64,000 nucleotides of DNA, taken from contig CADALE010000003.1 in the NCBI GenBank assembly GCA_902788705.1, positions 62,001-126,000 on the forward strand. Reading direction: 5' to 3'. The notes beneath the pieces are model-generated. The model was not told the DNA's origin and made no database searches. It saw nothing but the letters and a program-made list of their open reading frames with translations. Shown here piece after piece: positions 17,986-26,542 of this stretch (the stretch's first letter is position 1; each line of letters starts with the position of its first letter). The translations under genes and the position numbers were made by a program. The DNA comes from an uncultured Coriobacteriaceae bacterium. Lineage in GTDB: Bacteria; Actinomycetota; Coriobacteriia; Coriobacteriales; Atopobiaceae.

Positions 17986-19512
17986 ATGAACAGAAGCTCG
18001 AACCACCGACTGGCGTCCCTCCTCCACGATCTGTCCCGCCGCATGCGTGCGGTGCTGGTCGCGTCCCTCGCGCTTGCCATGCTGCTCCCCTTCGGTGCCC
18101 ATGCGTCCGTGCGCATGGCCCCGCCCGAGGAGGGCAACTCCTGGTACTACTCCGACGTCAACCCCTACTACCGCTATCCCGACCTTGCGCCGAGGGCCGA
18201 CGTGAAGTCCGGCTCCTACGTCATCGGCAACTGCGCGTGGTATGCCTGGGGCCGCGCGTCAGAGATGGCTGGCAAGGCAGTGCGCGTGGATGGCTCTCCC
18301 GACAACATGTGGGCAACGGCTTCCTCTGCAGGCTACCAGACGGGCAGCGAGCCTCAGGTTGGCGCGATCTGCATCGGCATCTCCAACGGCAGCCCACATG
18401 CGTCGGTCGTGGAGCGCGTGGAAGGGGGCAGGGCCATCGTCTCGGAGTCGGCCTACCGAACAGCCAGCACATGGCCCGGCTATGGGCAGGTGGTGTTTCA
18501 TCTTGGCCCTGTCGACGAGTGGACCACAAGCGTGTGGGGCTACATCTACGTGCAGGACGACGTGGCGCACAGCGACAAGTGGGAGCGCATCAGCGGCTAC
18601 ACGGCCTATGACACGATGCGCGAGGTCGTGCGTGCCGACGACGTCTTCACCGATGGTCGAGGCGGGACGGTGGTCGTGGCCACGGGAGGCGGCTACTGGG
18701 ACGCGCTCTCGGCAACGGGCCTTGCCGGCCTGCTGGATGCGCCCGTGCTCATCACGCCCAAGGACGAGCTTGCCGAGCAGGCGAGGGACGAGCTGCAGCG
18801 CCTTGCTCCCAACCAGGTGATCATTGCAGGTGGTGCGGCAGCCATCGGCGAGGGCGTCGAGGACGAGATTCGGCAGATGGGCATGTCGGTCACGCGTCTG
18901 AAGGGCAAGACGGCGGCCGACACGGCCGTTGAGATGTACCAGTCTGGCGCCCAGATGGGCACGTGGGACAGCACGGCAATCGTGGCCACCAGCAACGGCT
19001 ACTGGGACGCGCTCTCCATCGCGCCCTTCGCCTATGCGAAGAAGGCGCCCATCTTCCTCACGTCGTACCAAGAAGGTGGTGGGCAGGCGCTGGGCAAGGG
19101 TGCGATGGACGCCATTGCCGCAGGCGGGTTCTCCCGTGTGGTGATCGTGGGAGGGGCCGCGGCCGTGAGCAAGGACGTCGAGGGCCAGCTTGAGTCTGCG
19201 GGCGTTGCTGACGTCGTGCGGCTTGCCGGTGCCACCGCGCTGGACACCTCTGCTAGCATAGCCTCGTGGGAGCTGGGTCAGGGCATGGGGCTTACGCACC
19301 TGGCGGTGGCAACCAGCAACGGCTACTGGGACGCGTTGACGGGTACCGCCTTGGCCGGCAAACAGAACTCGGTGCTGGTGCTTGTTGACAACTCGGGCCA
19401 CTACCAGGCCTTCGATGCGGCATACGTCGCCTCGGCCGTGAGCCACGGCCATGTGCTGGGAGGGTCGGCGGCCATCTCGATGGATGCGTGGAACTGGCTG
19501 GTCACCCAGTAG
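17986..19512 (+). CDS. Secreted CWB2 protein with N-terminal CHAP domain
   Basis: 508 residues. Signal peptide (about 1-40; hydrophobic VLVASLALAMLLPF, cut near AHA). The CHAP domain comes first here: Cys83 in GNCAWYAWGRA and His138 in SPHASVVERV, arranged as in staphylococcal and coriobacterial amidases/endopeptidases. Three CWB2 repeats fill the rest (about 195-508). No acidic linker, leucine-rich or beta-sandwich domains, so it is a compact inverted version of the upstream paralogue. Start: ATG 17986 with AAAGGGG at 17971-17977; a longer open frame upstream lacks a signal peptide. Likely wall-bound peptidoglycan hydrolase. Confidence 0.88.
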   Translation: MNRSSNHRLASLLHDLSRRMRAVLVASLALAMLLPFGAHASVRMAPPEEGNSWYYSDVNPYYRYPDLAPRADVKSGSYVIGNCAWYAWGRASEMAGKAVRVDGSPDNMWATASSAGYQTGSEPQVGAICIGISNGSPHASVVERVEGGRAIVSESAYRTASTWPGYGQVVFHLGPVDEWTTSVWGYIYVQDDVAHSDKWERISGYTAYDTMREVVRADDVFTDGRGGTVVVATGGGYWDALSATGLAGLLDAPVLITPKDELAEQARDELQRLAPNQVIIAGGAAAIGEGVEDEIRQMGMSVTRLKGKTAADTAVEMYQSGAQMGTWDSTAIVATSNGYWDALSIAPFAYAKKAPIFLTSYQEGGGQALGKGAMDAIAAGGFSRVVIVGGAAAVSKDVEGQLESAGVADVVRLAGATALDTSASIASWELGQGMGLTHLAVATSNGYWDALTGTALAGKQNSVLVLVDNSGHYQAFDAAYVASAVSHGHVLGGSAAISMDAWNWLVTQ

Positions 19513-19638
19513 CGCACGTGAAGGTCGGGACTGCCGGTGTGTCCAAGCGACCTTGATTTGGACCTGCGGGTACTTGCCTGATGGCCAACCCTCGCGTTAA
19601 GTATGCTCATATGCATATCCTGTCGCGAGGGGAGAGCC
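19513..19638. other. Spacer between CWB2 genes with weak hairpin
   Basis: GTCCAA (19541-19546) pairs with TTGGAC (19558-19563), a weak hairpin without a U tract. A TATGCT (-10-like, 19602-19607) lies before the ribosome site of the next gene, but no -35 element at proper distance was found. Confidence 0.3.
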
Positions 19639-20748
19639 ATGAGACGCACGATACCCGCATTGCTAGCCACTATGCGAAAGGTGCTGCTTGCGGCGCTGAT
19701 CGCCACCTTGGCCATCCCCTCGCTGGCACTCGCCGACGAGCGCTGGTGCGATGATGGGCACCACTGGAAGCGGGTGTGGGGCGCCACCGCCTACGACACG
19801 ATGCAGGCCGTCCTTGTCACCCAGGACGTGTTTCCCGAAGGTGGCGTGGAGCACGTCATCATCGCGACGGGCGACGGCTACTGGGACGCCCTGTCTGCCG
19901 CAGGACTCGCGGGCGTCAACGACACGGCCATCCTCATAACGCCATCTGACCACCTTGGCGACCAGGCACGTGCCGAGCTCGAGCGCATGAGACCCCACTA
20001 CGTGCACATCGTGGGCGGTCGTGCGGCCGTGAGCGACCGGGTGGAGGCCGACGTCAAGGACCTCCTGGGCATTCCCATGGACTCGAACATCAGGCTTGCG
20101 GGAACGCGGGCCAGCGACACGGCCATCGCGATCTTCAGGGCGGGCGACCCCACGAAGTGGAACGCCGGCAACGACGAGAGCTACTGCATCGTGGCAACCA
20201 CCAATGGCTACTGGGACGCGCTCTCGGTGGCGCCGCTGGCCTACGCCCGCCACATCCCCATCTTCCTGGCTGACTATGACCCGGAGAGCGGAGGCTACAT
20301 CCTCTCGGACAATACGCTTGAGGCGATGAAGCTGGGCGAATTCGACCACGTCATCATCGTGGGCGGCAAGGCGGCCGTGAGCGACGACGTCAAGACGCAG
20401 ATACAGCAGATATCGAGCGAGAGCGACCCGATAGCCGTCGAGCGCTGGAGCGGCAAGACCGCCATCGACACGTCGGCGGAGATCGCCACGATGGAGGTCG
20501 AGCGCTTCCACATGTCCATCGGCAACATGATGGTCGCCACCTCCAACGGCTATTGGGACGCCCTGAGCGCCGCTCCGGTTGCCGGCAGGCTCAACTCGGT
20601 GCTGGTGCTGATGGACCAGTTTGGCAACAACCATCAGGCCTTCGACGCCGTGTTTAGCAAGGACGAGGTGGGAATCGGCTATGTGCTCGGCGGGCAGATG
20701 GCGCTCTCCGAGGCGGTCGAGGGATACATCGTCGTCCAGAGCAAGTAG
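19639..20748 (+). CDS. Secreted CWB2-only protein
   Basis: 369 residues. A signal peptide (hydrophobic KVLLAALIATLAIPSLALA, cut near residue 32) is followed almost directly by three CWB2 repeats filling the whole mature protein; each holds an AT(G/T/S)(D/N)GYWDALS core. No enzymatic domain is visible. A single Cys near the mature N-terminus (ERWCDDGHHWKRVWG) is shared in position with the next gene. ATG 19639 has GAGGGGAGAG before it. CWB2-only proteins could coat the wall, compete for polymer sites or act as scaffold; which of these is unknown. Tandem with the next gene, 34 bases apart. Confidence 0.85.
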   Translation: MRRTIPALLATMRKVLLAALIATLAIPSLALADERWCDDGHHWKRVWGATAYDTMQAVLVTQDVFPEGGVEHVIIATGDGYWDALSAAGLAGVNDTAILITPSDHLGDQARAELERMRPHYVHIVGGRAAVSDRVEADVKDLLGIPMDSNIRLAGTRASDTAIAIFRAGDPTKWNAGNDESYCIVATTNGYWDALSVAPLAYARHIPIFLADYDPESGGYILSDNTLEAMKLGEFDHVIIVGGKAAVSDDVKTQIQQISSESDPIAVERWSGKTAIDTSAEIATMEVERFHMSIGNMMVATSNGYWDALSAAPVAGRLNSVLVLMDQFGNNHQAFDAVFSKDEVGIGYVLGGQMALSEAVEGYIVVQSK

Positions 20749-20782
20749 GCCACGGTAGGCGTCGGAAAGAGGGGAGAGGGTC

Positions 20783-21916
20783 ATGACCAGCAGCAAGGGT
20801 AGGTTGATGTACCAGCTTGCAGGCATGCTTGTCGTCATGTTGCTTGCCTGCATGGTGCTTCCGCGCGTGGCATTCGCGGCAGATACGCACGAGATGTGGA
20901 GCGAGGACAAGCATTGGTGCCGCATATGGGGCGAGACGGCCCTCGACACGATGCAAGCCGTGGTGGGCGTGCAGAAGGAGACCGCCTTTGCCGACAAGCG
21001 CGACGGCACCGTGATCATCGCCACGAGCGACGGCTACTGGGACGCGCTCGCGGCCTCCGGACTGGCGGGCATGTACGACGCGCCGGTGCTCATCACGCCC
21101 ACCAACAAGTTGGCCGAACAAACCAAGGAGGAGCTCAAGCGCCTCTCACCCGACATCGTGCTGGTCGTGGGTGGCGAGATGGCCGTCTCCAAGGAGGTGT
21201 TCGACGAGCTTGAGTCGATGTCCGGCAAGTGGAGCGTCTACCGTGTGGCTGGCGTGAACGCCCCGGCCACGGCCGTCGAGATCTTCAACTGGTGCGTCAG
21301 CCCTGACACCACGTACAAGCCCACCCAGACCTGGGGTGACACGGCCATCATAGCCACCTCGAACGGCTACTGGGATGCCCTCTCGGTGGCACCTGCCGCC
21401 TTCGCCAAGCGCTATCCCATCTTCCTTACCAGCTACGAGCCTGCCGTCGGTGGACAGGTACTGAACGCCAACGCCTACGACGCCATCACCGCAGGCAACT
21501 TCAAGAAGATCATCATCGTGGGCGGCACCGCAGCTGTGTCCGACTTCGTCAGGGGACAGCTCTGCTCTGAGGCCTATGAGCAGGACCAGATCGTGCGCAT
21601 CGCGGGCAAGACGGCCCTCGACACCTCGATGGAGATCGTTGAGTGGGAGCTTGGCCCCGAGATGAACATGGGCGTCACGCACATGATGGTGGCCACCTCC
21701 AACGGCTACTGGGACGCCCTCACGGCGGCTCCGGTTGCCGGCAAGCTCAACTCGGTGGTGGCGCTCGTCGACCAGTACGGACAGCACATGCAGGCCTACA
21801 ACGTCACGACGGTGCAGGCCAAGACCCCAGTTGACGTGGGCTACATCCTGGGAGGGAGGATGGCGCTTTCCGAGGCCGTGTCCAACTACATCGAGAGCAG
21901 CGCATCCTACCAGTAG
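20783..21916 (+). CDS. Secreted CWB2-only protein
   Basis: 377 residues. Signal peptide (LAGMLVVMLLACMVLPRVAFA, cut after AFA near 33-35), then three CWB2 repeats making up the rest. Closest visible relative is the preceding gene: both have a Trp/His/Cys-rich stretch right after the signal (here SEDKHWCRIWGETALDTMQ) and end with a VGYILGG(R/Q)MALSEAV segment. Strong ribosome site GAAAGAGGGGAGAGGG before ATG 20783. No catalytic domain. Probably co-transcribed with the gene before it and last of the six CWB2 genes. Confidence 0.85.
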   Translation: MTSSKGRLMYQLAGMLVVMLLACMVLPRVAFAADTHEMWSEDKHWCRIWGETALDTMQAVVGVQKETAFADKRDGTVIIATSDGYWDALAASGLAGMYDAPVLITPTNKLAEQTKEELKRLSPDIVLVVGGEMAVSKEVFDELESMSGKWSVYRVAGVNAPATAVEIFNWCVSPDTTYKPTQTWGDTAIIATSNGYWDALSVAPAAFAKRYPIFLTSYEPAVGGQVLNANAYDAITAGNFKKIIIVGGTAAVSDFVRGQLCSEAYEQDQIVRIAGKTALDTSMEIVEWELGPEMNMGVTHMMVATSNGYWDALTAAPVAGKLNSVVALVDQYGQHMQAYNVTTVQAKTPVDVGYILGGRMALSEAVSNYIESSASYQ

Positions 21917-21946
21917 GGATGCCAGGCGCCATCCGGTACGTCATGG

Positions 21947-21975
21947 GCAGGGCCTCGTAGATCGCGGGGCCCTGC
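21947..21975 (+). terminator. Probable terminator after the CWB2 cluster
   Basis: GCAGGGCC (21947-21954) pairs with GGCCCTGC (21968-21975), loop of 13 bases, followed by TAAATTGTTGG, a modest U-rich tail. It would close the CWB2 pair before rnj. Confidence 0.55.
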
Positions 21976-22127
21976 TAAATTGTTGGCGCCGTAGCAGGTA
22001 AAACACGGCAATCCTTCACGTCATGTGCACGTGAGTCCCGCCATCGTGGGCGAAGCCCCTCCCGATGGGGTAAAATCAATCAGATTACGACTGTAACGAA
22101 ACAGACTGGGAAGGACCCCACCTCAGC

Positions 22128-23792
22128 ATGGCAAGAAAGCAGACCCCGCTCAGGATCATCCCTCTGGGCGGCCTTGATGGCATCGGCAAGAACATGACCG
22201 CCTTCGAGTTTGGCGACGACATCGTGCTCGTTGACGCTGGCCTCATGTTTCCCGATGACGAGCAGCCGGGCATCGACCTCGTGCTGCCTGACTATACCTA
22301 CCTACTTGAGAACGAGGAGAAGCTTCGCGGCATCCTCATCACCCACGGCCACGAAGACCACACCGGCGCGCTCCCGTACCTGCTGATGGATCTTGGCCGC
22401 AAGGTGCCCGTGTACTCCAGCAAGCTCACCTTGGGCATGATCGAGGGCAAGCTTGCCGAGCACCACATCAACTCGCCCAAGTTCCGCGAGGTACAGGACG
22501 GCACCCACCTCAACCTCGGGGCGTTCTCCATCGACTTCTTCTCGATGACCCACTCCATCCCGGCGGCCCTTGGCGTGTACATGCGCACCCCCGCGGGCTC
22601 GGTGCTTCACACGGGCGACTTCAAGCTTGACCAGACGCCCATCGATGGCGTCACCCCCAACTACCAGGCCATCAACAGGTTTGCCACCTTGGGCATCGAC
22701 CTTCTGCTGTCCGACTCCACCAACGCCAACATCCCGGGCTTCACGCCCTCGGAGGCCGCGGTGGGACCTCAGCTGCGCCACATCATCAAGAACGCACCGG
22801 GCCGCGTCATCGTGGCGTCGTTCTCGAGCCACATCCATCGCCTGCAGCAGGTGTGCGACGCCAGCGTGGCGGTGGGCCGCAAGGTGGTGGTCACCGGTAG
22901 GTCGATGATCTCCAACACCAAGATTGCCCGCGAGCTTGGCTATCTCAAGATCAGCCCAGATGACATCATCGACGCCTTCGACGTGCGCGACATTCCCGAT
23001 GACAAGATCGTGGTGCTGTGCACCGGCAGCCAGGGCGAGCCTCTTTCGGCGCTCTCGCGCATGGCAAACGGCGAGCACAAGTCGCTCTCCATCACGGGCA
23101 ACGACACCGTCATCATCTCGGCCACGCCCGTTCCCGGCAACGAGAAGAGCGTGGCAAGCATCGTCAACGCCCTCTCCAAGATTGGCTGCACCATCTACGA
23201 CAAGTCCAACTCGCTGGTGCACGTGTCGGGCCATGGCAGACAGGAGGAGCTGAAGCTCATGCTGGCCATGACCAAGCCCACGTACTTCATGCCGGTGCAC
23301 GGCGAGGCGATGCACCTGCGCGCCCATGCCCAGCTGGCCAAGCAGATGGGCATGAGCGACAGTCACATCTTCCTTGCCGACAACGGCGACACGCTTGAGA
23401 TGGTGGGCGGCAAGGTGCGCTGGGGCGAGCCGGTCGAGTCGGGCGTGGTGTACGTGGATGGCCTGTCCATCACCGATGCGAACCCCGTCGTGTTCCGCGA
23501 CCGCCAGCGGCTTGCCAGCGGCGGCATCGTCACCTGCGTCGTCACCATCACGGGGCGCCATCGCAAGGTTGGCGACGTGGTCATCTCGGGTCGCGGCATC
23601 TCCTTCGCCGACGATGACGAGCTCATCGCCAGCGCCCAGGAGCACGTTGCCGAGCAGGTGGGTAAGGCATCGTCGATGGATGGCGCCAGCGTCGACTCGC
23701 TGCGCAAGACCACGCGCAACTGCCTCTCCAGCTTCCTCTGGAACAAGACCCATACGCGGCCGATGGTCATCCCGGTCGTGATGGAGGTCTAG
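22128..23792 (+). CDS. rnj: Ribonuclease J
   Basis: 554-residue metallo-beta-lactamase/beta-CASP ribonuclease with 5'-3' exo- and endonuclease activity in mRNA turnover and rRNA maturation. The zinc motif HGHEDHTG is at residues 73-80, further ligands appear in LHTGDFKLD, and the beta-CASP segment holds the ATSFSSH-like VASFSSHIHR and the PVHGE motif near the C-terminal half. The C-terminal domain is complete. ftsK starts 3 bases after its stop. Together with PNPase and RNase Y in this window it covers the main Gram-positive RNA decay enzymes. Confidence 0.95.
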   Translation: MARKQTPLRIIPLGGLDGIGKNMTAFEFGDDIVLVDAGLMFPDDEQPGIDLVLPDYTYLLENEEKLRGILITHGHEDHTGALPYLLMDLGRKVPVYSSKLTLGMIEGKLAEHHINSPKFREVQDGTHLNLGAFSIDFFSMTHSIPAALGVYMRTPAGSVLHTGDFKLDQTPIDGVTPNYQAINRFATLGIDLLLSDSTNANIPGFTPSEAAVGPQLRHIIKNAPGRVIVASFSSHIHRLQQVCDASVAVGRKVVVTGRSMISNTKIARELGYLKISPDDIIDAFDVRDIPDDKIVVLCTGSQGEPLSALSRMANGEHKSLSITGNDTVIISATPVPGNEKSVASIVNALSKIGCTIYDKSNSLVHVSGHGRQEELKLMLAMTKPTYFMPVHGEAMHLRAHAQLAKQMGMSDSHIFLADNGDTLEMVGGKVRWGEPVESGVVYVDGLSITDANPVVFRDRQRLASGGIVTCVVTITGRHRKVGDVVISGRGISFADDDELIASAQEHVAEQVGKASSMDGASVDSLRKTTRNCLSSFLWNKTHTRPMVIPVVMEV

Positions 23793-23795
23793 CCC

Positions 23796-26540
23796 ATGGC
23801 CGCATCCAACCGTTCAACAGGCGCCTCCGGAAACGCGAGGCGCCAACGTGGTGCCTCTGCAGCCAAGGGTGGCGCAAGGAAGCAGTCCAAGGCGCGGAGC
23901 ACCTCCACGTTCCAACCCATCGACCTGAGGGGCAGCGCCGCGGGCGACATCGTGGGCGTCGTGATTGCCGTCATCGCCATAGCGATGACCATCGCTCTCG
24001 CTGCACCCAGCACGGCTCCCGTCACCCATGCGATGGAGCGGTTCCTCACCCTGTGCTTCGGGGCTGGAGCCTTCCTGCTGCCGGTCGCGCTCTTCGTGTT
24101 CGCCCTCACGTTCTTCATCGACGATGACGACCCAGTAACGGGGCGCGTGGCAATCGGGCTCTCGCTCATCATCGTCTCGCTGCTCGCACTCGTGTCGCTT
24201 AATGCCCAGGGTGCCGCGACCACGCCCAACTCGGTGATTGCCCCAGAGGCAGTGGGGGGCCTTGGCGGCTACGTGGGCGGCGGCGTGGCCTGGGTGCTGC
24301 TCAGCCTCGTGGGCCGCTGGGTGGGCAACGTGGTGATGGTGGGCACCATCATCGCCGGCGCCGTCGTGTGCGGGTTCTCCATCTCGGGTGCCGTCACCAA
24401 GATGCGTGGCAAGGCGCGCGAGGCGTCCGAGTCGTATCGCGATGCCGCCGAGGTGCGCAAGGAGCTGCGTGCCCAGCGCGCCAGCGAGCGCAGGGCCGCG
24501 AGGGCCGCTCGCCGCGTGCTGGCTGTGGCCGACGACATCGTCTACGACGATGACGAGCCCTACGAGGAGCCTGCGACCACCTATCTTGGGTCGCGCACCA
24601 CCACGGTGCTCACGCGTCGTCGCACGCAGCCCCAGGAGAGCGTCGAAGACGTCGAGACGCGCCTGCTCGGCCGTAGGAACCGCGCCGCTGAGCCTGCGCC
24701 TGCGCCCGTGGAGACACCCGTCGCACAGCAGCCGCAGAGGACGCTTTTTGACGATCCGTCCAGCTATGTGGCGGCAGAGGCTGCGCCAGCCAAGCGCCGT
24801 GCCAAGACCTCGGCCGAGGAGTCGCCGGCTGACAACGCAACGGGTTTCGTGCCCGATTTCCTGCAGCGCGGACACAGCAGCCGAGCCGCCGCGCACGGTG
24901 AGGGGGGAGGCGCGGTGGGCGCCACTACGGCAGCCTCGCTCCGCGGAACGAAGGCCGTGCCTCAGCCCGAAACCGCTTCGCCTCAGCCTCAACCCGAGGC
25001 TCCTCAGAAGACGAGGCGCTCCAAGCCAAAGGCGGCGCCCAAGCCCAGCAAGCGGCCGGGGGAGGGCGACGAGGCCTACGAGCTGCCTCCCTTCAACATG
25101 CTGTCGTCCAACCCCAACAGCGCCTCGAGCGCTAGCTCGCGCGAGGAGCTTGACGACACGATGGCTCGGCTGCAGGCCACGCTGGCCGAGTTTGGCCTGA
25201 CCAGCCGCGTAGTCGACTACACCTCGGGCCCGCTGGTCACCACCTTCCAGGTGGAGATGGGCGAAGGCGAGCGCGTAAACAAGATCACCAACCTGCAGGA
25301 CGACATCGCGCTCTCGCTTGCCGCCAAGTCGGTGCGCATCTTCGCGCCCATCCCCGGGACGAGCCGCGTGGGCATCGAGATCCCCAACAAGGCCCGCCAG
25401 AACGTGCACCTGGGCGACGTGCTGCCCTATGCCACGGGTGGCCCGCTCTCGTTTGCCATCGGCCGCGACGCCGAGGGCCGTGCCGTCACGGCCGACCTCG
25501 CATCGATGCCGCACCTGCTGGTGGCAGGTGCGACCGGCTCGGGCAAGTCGGTCATGATCAACTCGCTCATCATGTCGCTACTCATGCGCACTACGCCCAA
25601 GCAGGTACGCCTCATCCTCGTCGACCCGAAGCGCGTCGAGTTCTCGGGATACAACGGCCTGCCGCACCTGTACGTGCCGGTGGTCACCGAGCCCAGGCAG
25701 GCTGCGAGCGCCCTGCAGTGGGCCGTGTCCGAGATGGAGCGGCGCCTCAAGGTGTTCGAGCGCGCCGGCGCGCGAAACATCAACGTGTACAACGAGATGT
25801 GCGTGAAGGGCAAGCTGTCCGAGGCCGAGAACCCGCCCGAGCCGATGCCCTTCATGGTGATCATCATCGACGAGCTTGCGGACCTCATGATGGTGGCCGG
25901 CAAGGACGTCGAGGCCTCCATCGTGCGCATCGCGCAGCTCGCGCGAGCCGCGGGCATCCACCTCGTGCTGGCCACGCAGCGACCGTCGGCCAACGTCGTC
26001 ACGGGCCTCATCAAGTCCAACATCGAGACGCGCATCGCGCTCTCGGTTGCCTCTGGCACCGACTCGCGCGTCATCCTCGACCAGGTTGGCGCCCAGCGAC
26101 TGCTGGGCAACGGCGACATGCTGTTCAAGGAACGCGGCGGCCTCCCGCGGCGCGTGCTGGGATGCTTCGTCTCCGACCCCGAGATCGAGGCCGTCGTCGA
26201 CTTCATCCGCGACCAGGCCGAGCCTGACTACCACGAGGAGATTCTCTCCGCCGTGGTCCCCGGGCAGCCTGGCGGAGGCGGCGCATCCGACCTCGACGAG
26301 GAAGACGACCCTCTGGTGTGGGAGGCTGCGCAGATAGTCGTGGAATCTCAGCTAGGTTCCACCTCCGGGCTACAGCGACGCCTGAAGGTGGGATACGCTA
26401 GAGCAGGCAGAATCATGGACATGCTCGAGGCAAAGGGCGTGGTCGGCCCACCGGACGGCTCGAAGCCCCGAGAGGTGCTCATCGACATGGAGGGACTCGA
26501 GGAGCTTCGAACCCTCGACGCGCAGTATAGGGAGGTGTAG
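23796..26540 (+). CDS. ftsK: DNA translocase FtsK/SpoIIIE
   Basis: 914 residues. Four membrane segments lie at about 46-68, 84-109, 115-137 and 155-195, followed by a charged, Ala/Pro/Arg-rich linker to about 430. The RecA-like motor has Walker A GATGSGKS near 578 and Walker B MVIIIDELADLMM near 690. A winged-helix gamma domain at the end (about 850-914, GLQRRLKVGYARAGRIMDML) reads KOPS orientation sites. It pumps chromosome dimers and trapped DNA through the closing septum. The stop of rnj is 3 bases upstream and the rodZ-like gene starts 2 bases after. Confidence 0.96.
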   Translation: MAASNRSTGASGNARRQRGASAAKGGARKQSKARSTSTFQPIDLRGSAAGDIVGVVIAVIAIAMTIALAAPSTAPVTHAMERFLTLCFGAGAFLLPVALFVFALTFFIDDDDPVTGRVAIGLSLIIVSLLALVSLNAQGAATTPNSVIAPEAVGGLGGYVGGGVAWVLLSLVGRWVGNVVMVGTIIAGAVVCGFSISGAVTKMRGKAREASESYRDAAEVRKELRAQRASERRAARAARRVLAVADDIVYDDDEPYEEPATTYLGSRTTTVLTRRRTQPQESVEDVETRLLGRRNRAAEPAPAPVETPVAQQPQRTLFDDPSSYVAAEAAPAKRRAKTSAEESPADNATGFVPDFLQRGHSSRAAAHGEGGGAVGATTAASLRGTKAVPQPETASPQPQPEAPQKTRRSKPKAAPKPSKRPGEGDEAYELPPFNMLSSNPNSASSASSREELDDTMARLQATLAEFGLTSRVVDYTSGPLVTTFQVEMGEGERVNKITNLQDDIALSLAAKSVRIFAPIPGTSRVGIEIPNKARQNVHLGDVLPYATGGPLSFAIGRDAEGRAVTADLASMPHLLVAGATGSGKSVMINSLIMSLLMRTTPKQVRLILVDPKRVEFSGYNGLPHLYVPVVTEPRQAASALQWAVSEMERRLKVFERAGARNINVYNEMCVKGKLSEAENPPEPMPFMVIIIDELADLMMVAGKDVEASIVRIAQLARAAGIHLVLATQRPSANVVTGLIKSNIETRIALSVASGTDSRVILDQVGAQRLLGNGDMLFKERGGLPRRVLGCFVSDPEIEAVVDFIRDQAEPDYHEEILSAVVPGQPGGGGASDLDEEDDPLVWEAAQIVVESQLGSTSGLQRRLKVGYARAGRIMDMLEAKGVVGPPDGSKPREVLIDMEGLEELRTLDAQYREV

Positions 26541-26542
26541 GG

